A DNA stretch of 19,772 nt from an uncultured Actinomycetes bacterium (lineage in GTDB: Bacteria > Actinomycetota > Thermoleophilia > Solirubrobacterales > Thermoleophilaceae), in NCBI GenBank assembly GCA_946481495.1, contig CAMLNW010000015.1:1-19772 (forward strand), read 5' to 3'. The notes under the pieces were generated by a model. It ran no database searches, was not told where the DNA came from, and saw only the letters and a program-made list of their open reading frames with translations. The position numbers and the translations under genes are program-made. How positions within the stretch are numbered: position 1 is the first letter of the stretch; each line of letters opens with the position of its first letter. Of this stretch, positions 16,908 through 19,772 are shown one piece after another.

Positions 16908-17933
16908 CTAGGAACCCAAAGCGGCCTTGAAGCCCTCGATGGCATCGACCGGGTCTGGGTCGATGTCCTCGATCTCGGCGAGCGAGACGGAGACGAGGTC
17001 GCCGATGATGACGAGCGAGAGGATGCTGGCGACGCCACTGTCGCCGAAGGCATCGACGCGGACGACGGGGGCGCCGAGGGCGTCGAGGCGCTCGGCGGTC
17101 AGCTCGAGGCGGCGCTCGAGGCGGGGGTGCGTGCCGGGGGCGTGGAGGAAGATCGCCGACAGCGGAGCGAGGTCGAGGCCGCGGCGCCAACCCTCGATCT
17201 CGTTGTGGTTGGCCTCGGGGAGCTCGGAGGCGAAGGCGGGCAGCTTGGCGTTCTCGTTGAGCTGGGTCTTCCAGCGACGGGCGACGGCGGCGGTCGGGCC
17301 GGCGCCGTGGACGATCGGGATCGTGTCCTCGAGCGCGCGGGCGATCGAGTCGGCGCCGCTGTCCTCGGTGAGCGCCTCGAGGATCGGGACGGTCGCTTCG
17401 ATCTCGTCGCGCAGCGATGGCGCGGCATCACAGGCGGCGGCGCATTCGAGCGCGCCGATCGTCATGTAGATGACGGCGGCGCGGGGCTGCATACCGGATG
17501 GGATGCCGGCGACCGGGACGCCGGCGGCACGGGCCCGCTCGGCGAGCGGACCGCCGGTGGTCAGGGCTACACGCGGCGCGCCGGCCTCACCGGCGGCGTC
17601 GAAGCAAGCGAGCGTCTCCTCGGTCGAGCCCGAGTAGCTGGCGCAGAGGACGAGCGTGTCGGGGCCGACGTCGGGCGGCAGCTCGTAACCGCGCACGGTG
17701 CGAATCGGCCGCCGGGCACGGCTGCCGATCGCGGCCGCGGCGAGATCGCCGCCGACAGCAGAGCCGCCCATACCGCAGATCACGAGTCCGCCCGACAGGT
17801 CGCGCGGCGCTATGCCGGCGGACTCGACGCGCCAGAGCGCGTCGCCGATCTGGTGCGGCTGGGCGAGAACGTCCTCGATCACGAGAGCGGAAGCCTCGCA
17901 GACGGCGCCGCCGTCAACGCACTCCCTCGCCAC
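16908..17933 (-). CDS. bifunctional phosphoglucose/phosphomannose isomerase (SIS domain)
   Basis: Enzymes of this family interconvert glucose-6-phosphate, fructose-6-phosphate and mannose-6-phosphate. The 341-residue protein has two SIS folds. Visible motifs are GMGGSAVGGD (54-63), ASYSGSTEETLA (98-109, phosphate-binding Ser/Thr loop) and ELPEANHNEIEGW, containing the conserved Glu and His of the bifunctional PGI/PMI group. This group occurs in archaea and actinobacteria, and the length fits. The GTG at 17933 overlaps the preceding nucleotidyltransferase gene by 20 bases, so translation is coupled; a GTG at 17882 is an alternative start. Context (nucleotidyltransferase, then ugd upstream) suggests that it supplies mannose-6-phosphate for an activated sugar. 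It is the last gene of its operon. Confidence 0.9.
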   Translation of the reverse strand: MARECVDGGAVCEASALVIEDVLAQPHQIGDALWRVESAGIAPRDLSGGLVICGMGGSAVGGDLAAAAIGSRARRPIRTVRGYELPPDVGPDTLVLCASYSGSTEETLACFDAAGEAGAPRVALTTGGPLAERARAAGVPVAGIPSGMQPRAAVIYMTIGALECAAACDAAPSLRDEIEATVPILEALTEDSGADSIARALEDTIPIVHGAGPTAAVARRWKTQLNENAKLPAFASELPEANHNEIEGWRRGLDLAPLSAIFLHAPGTHPRLERRLELTAERLDALGAPVVRVDAFGDSGVASILSLVIIGDLVSVSLAEIEDIDPDPVDAIEGFKAALGS

Positions 17934-18963
17934 TCTCGACCACGGCGTCGGGCTCGATCCGGGCGTCGCTCGCGACGACGGCGCCCGGCTCGACGCGCGC
18001 GCCGGCCCCGATCATCGCGCCGGGCTCGATCCGCGCCCCGTCGCCGACGCGCACGCGCTCGGCAAGGACGGCCTCGCGCACGGAGCAGTCGGCGCCGACG
18101 ACGACGCGGTCGTGCAGCACGGACCGCTCGACCGACGAGTCGCTGCCGACCGAGCAGTGCTCCCCCAACACGGTCTGCGGACCGATGTGGGCCCCGCTGG
18201 TGAGACACCCGTCGCCGATCAGCGAGCCGGTCTCGTCGCGCGGCGGCAGCGTCGACTCGACGGCGCCGGCGAGCAGGTCGTAGGTCGACTCGAGGTAGCG
18301 CTCCGGGGTCCCAATGTCGATCCAGTAGCCGTCGGCCGCCCAGCCGTAGAGGCCGTCGCCGACGAGCTGCGGGAAGACCTCGCGCTCGAACGAGCAGGCA
18401 CGCCCAGCGGGGACGAGCGTCTCGACGACCCCGCGCTCGAGCACGTAGGCGCCGGCGTTGATCCGGTTGGTCGGGACATCGCCATCGGTCTTCTCGAGGA
18501 ACGCCTCGACGCGACCGTCGGGGAAGGTCGGCACGACGCCGTAGCTGGCGGTGTCCTCGACCTCGATCAGCGCGAGCGTGCAGCGGGCGCCGGCCTGGAC
18601 GTGGAAGTCAAGCTCGGTCGTCAGGTCCATGTCGGTCAGCACGTCGCCGTTGAGCACCAGCAGCCGTTCGTCGAGCACGCCTTCGTCGAGCGCCAGGCGA
18701 ACCGGCCCGGCCGTTCCGAGCGGCTCGTCCTCGATCACGTAGCGCAGGCGCATGCCGCCGTAGACGTCGCCGAGCACCGAGCGAACGCCGTCGGACATGA
18801 AGCCGCAGGAGAGGATCGCCTCGTCGACGCCGTGGCCGCGCAGCCAGTCGAGCATGAATGTGAGGAATGGCCGCCCCGCGAGCGGCATCACCGGTTTCGG
18901 GGTGGTGTAGGTCAGCGGCCGCAGCCGCGTTCCCTGGCCGCCCGCGAGAACCAGCGCTTGCAC
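17914..18963 (-). CDS. NDP-sugar pyrophosphorylase, probable mannose-1-phosphate guanylyltransferase, with hexapeptide-repeat tail
   Basis: The 349-residue protein has an N-terminal GT-A nucleotidyltransferase domain and a C-terminal left-handed beta-helix. Motifs: LAGGQGTRLRPLT (6-18, nucleotide and metal loop), TPKPVMPLAGRP, EDEPLGTAGPVRLAL, LLVLNGDVLTDMDL, FLEKTDGDVPTNRINAGAYVL and DGYWIDIGTPERYLES, all in order. From about residue 240 come many hexapeptide repeats (VVVGADCSVREAVLAERVRV and similar). It most resembles bacterial GDP-mannose pyrophosphorylases of this two-domain type, and the adjacent PGI/PMI supports mannose as the sugar. Thymidylyl- or uridylyltransferase activity cannot be excluded. 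The GTG at 18963 is one base past the ugd stop. It is paralogous to the gene at 11257-12255. Confidence 0.9.
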   Translation of the reverse strand: MQALVLAGGQGTRLRPLTYTTPKPVMPLAGRPFLTFMLDWLRGHGVDEAILSCGFMSDGVRSVLGDVYGGMRLRYVIEDEPLGTAGPVRLALDEGVLDERLLVLNGDVLTDMDLTTELDFHVQAGARCTLALIEVEDTASYGVVPTFPDGRVEAFLEKTDGDVPTNRINAGAYVLERGVVETLVPAGRACSFEREVFPQLVGDGLYGWAADGYWIDIGTPERYLESTYDLLAGAVESTLPPRDETGSLIGDGCLTSGAHIGPQTVLGEHCSVGSDSSVERSVLHDRVVVGADCSVREAVLAERVRVGDGARIEPGAMIGAGARVEPGAVVASDARIEPDAVVESGEGVR

Positions 18964-18964
18964 T

Positions 18965-19772
18965 TCAGCGGCCGATGCCCTCGTAGGTGAAGCCGGCGGC
19001 GCGGAGCGCCTCGCGGTCGAGGAAGTTGCGCCCGTCGACGATCACCGGCCGCGCCATCCGTCCGTGCACGTCGCCGGCCCAGTCGAGCTCGGCGAACTCC
19101 GGCCACTCGGTGACGAGCACCGCGGCGTCGGCGCCGTCGAGCGCCTCGAGTGCCGAGCCGCAGACCTGCGCTCCGCCAAGCAGGTCCTCGGCGTTGTCGA
19201 GCGCGACCGGGTCGTAGACGCGGACGTGGGCGCCCTCGCCCTGCAGGCGCGCGGCGAGCACGATGCTGGTCGCCTCGCGAACGTCGTCGGTGTCCGGCTT
19301 GAACGACACGCCGAGCAGCGCGACTTCCTTGCCGACGAGCGAGCCGAGGTGCTTCTGAAGCTTGCGGACCGCGCGCCGCTTCTGCATCTCGTTGACCTCG
19401 ATCACCGAGTTGAGCAGCTGGAAGGCATAGCCGCTGTTGCCGGCGAGCTGCTTAAGCGCGCTGACGTCCTTGGGGAAGCAGCTGCCGCCGAAGCCGAGCC
19501 CGGCCTTGAGGAACTTGCTGCCGATCCGATCGTCTAGGCCCATGCCGCGTGCGACCTCGTTGACGTCGGCCCCTAGCTCCTCGGAGACGTTGGCGATCTC
19601 GTTGATGAACGAGATCTTCGTCGCGAGGAAGGCGTTGGAGGCGAGCTTGATCATCTCCGCGCTGGCGACGTCGGTGCGGACGATCGGGCCGCCGAGCGGC
19701 TCGTAGAGGGACGCGACGGCGTCCGCCGCCCATTCGTCGATCAGCTCGGCGAAATAATGGCTGTAGCCGAGC
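18965..19772 (-). CDS. ugd: UDP-glucose 6-dehydrogenase, C-terminal part (continues past the right edge)
   Basis: The enzyme oxidises UDP-glucose to UDP-glucuronate with two NAD+, a precursor of acidic polysaccharides. The last 268 or so codons are present; the NAD-binding N-terminal Rossmann domain is outside the window. Visible are EMIKLASNAFLATKISFINE (central dimerisation helix), FGGSCFPKD with the catalytic Cys, LLNSVIEVNEMQKRR, LGVSFKPDTDDVREA (start of the UDP-binding domain) and VYDPVA. The frame stays open from 19654 to 19771 (LGYSHYFAELIDEW and onward), so an ATG at 19654 is internal, not the start. A GDP-mannose or UDP-N-acetylmannosamine dehydrogenase shares this fold, but the motifs fit Ugd best. 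It leads the operon followed by the nucleotidyltransferase and isomerase. Confidence 0.93.
   Translation of the reverse strand, partial: LGYSHYFAELIDEWAADAVASLYEPLGGPIVRTDVASAEMIKLASNAFLATKISFINEIANVSEELGADVNEVARGMGLDDRIGSKFLKAGLGFGGSCFPKDVSALKQLAGNSGYAFQLLNSVIEVNEMQKRRAVRKLQKHLGSLVGKEVALLGVSFKPDTDDVREATSIVLAARLQGEGAHVRVYDPVALDNAEDLLGGAQVCGSALEALDGADAAVLVTEWPEFAELDWAGDVHGRMARPVIVDGRNFLDREALRAAGFTYEGIGR

Overview
This is a visibly high-G+C bacterial chromosome segment, almost fully coding, with frequent GTG/TTG starts and short or negative gene spacings. The order comF - hpf - secA - prfB - (nad genes) - ftsE - ftsX is a housekeeping backbone typical of Gram-positive bacteria. Together with the base composition and a CtaG-type cytochrome oxidase assembly factor, it suggests an actinobacterium, possibly of the deep Thermoleophilia/Solirubrobacterales type. 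That placement is inference, not a database result. I see no insertion sequence, prophage or CRISPR array.

Layout, left to right. 1-1823: the cell-division ABC pair ftsE-ftsX and the first codons of a following exported protein (minus strand). 1824-1990: a non-coding gap with two strong stem-loops. 1991-4675: nadC-nadA and a RibD-C-type reductase (minus), a NAD-biosynthesis operon without nadB. 4762-5190: a small exported Lys/Ala-rich coiled-coil protein (plus). 5200-10338: comF-hpf-secA-prfB (minus). hpf has a good sigma-70-type promoter, and prfB carries an intact programmed +1 frameshift site, so its real start lies inside the end of secA. 10397-11260: ctaG (plus). 11257-12255: a sugar-nucleotide pyrophosphorylase (minus). 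12288-12740: a GNAT acetyltransferase (plus). 12737-13141: two small predicted membrane proteins (minus), one too short for usual ORF cut-offs. 13184-16370: merR-ahcY-sahH2 (minus), a canonical S-adenosylhomocysteine hydrolase followed by a short-type paralogue with altered catalytic residues. 16371-16907: a structured non-coding stretch with a tRNA-Ser-like element, a terminator and a long imperfect hairpin. 16908-19772: ugd - nucleotidyltransferase - bifunctional phosphoglucose/phosphomannose isomerase (minus), a sugar-nucleotide operon whose first gene runs off the right edge.

How the genes work together. secA, prfB, hpf and ftsEX serve export, translation and division. nadC/nadA make NAD precursors. 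ahcY recycles S-adenosylhomocysteine, probably under the adjacent MerR protein. The right-hand operon and the nucleotidyltransferase at 11257-12255 feed activated sugars (UDP-glucuronate and probably GDP-mannose or a related NDP-sugar) into envelope polysaccharide.

Most worth a second look: the SahH paralogue with K-to-E, D-to-N and N-to-D changes at the catalytic segment; the tRNA-Ser-like element with a Gly-type anticodon; a membrane-like hydrophobic segment in the SecA C-terminal linker; the prfB recoding site; and the small membrane-protein pair.
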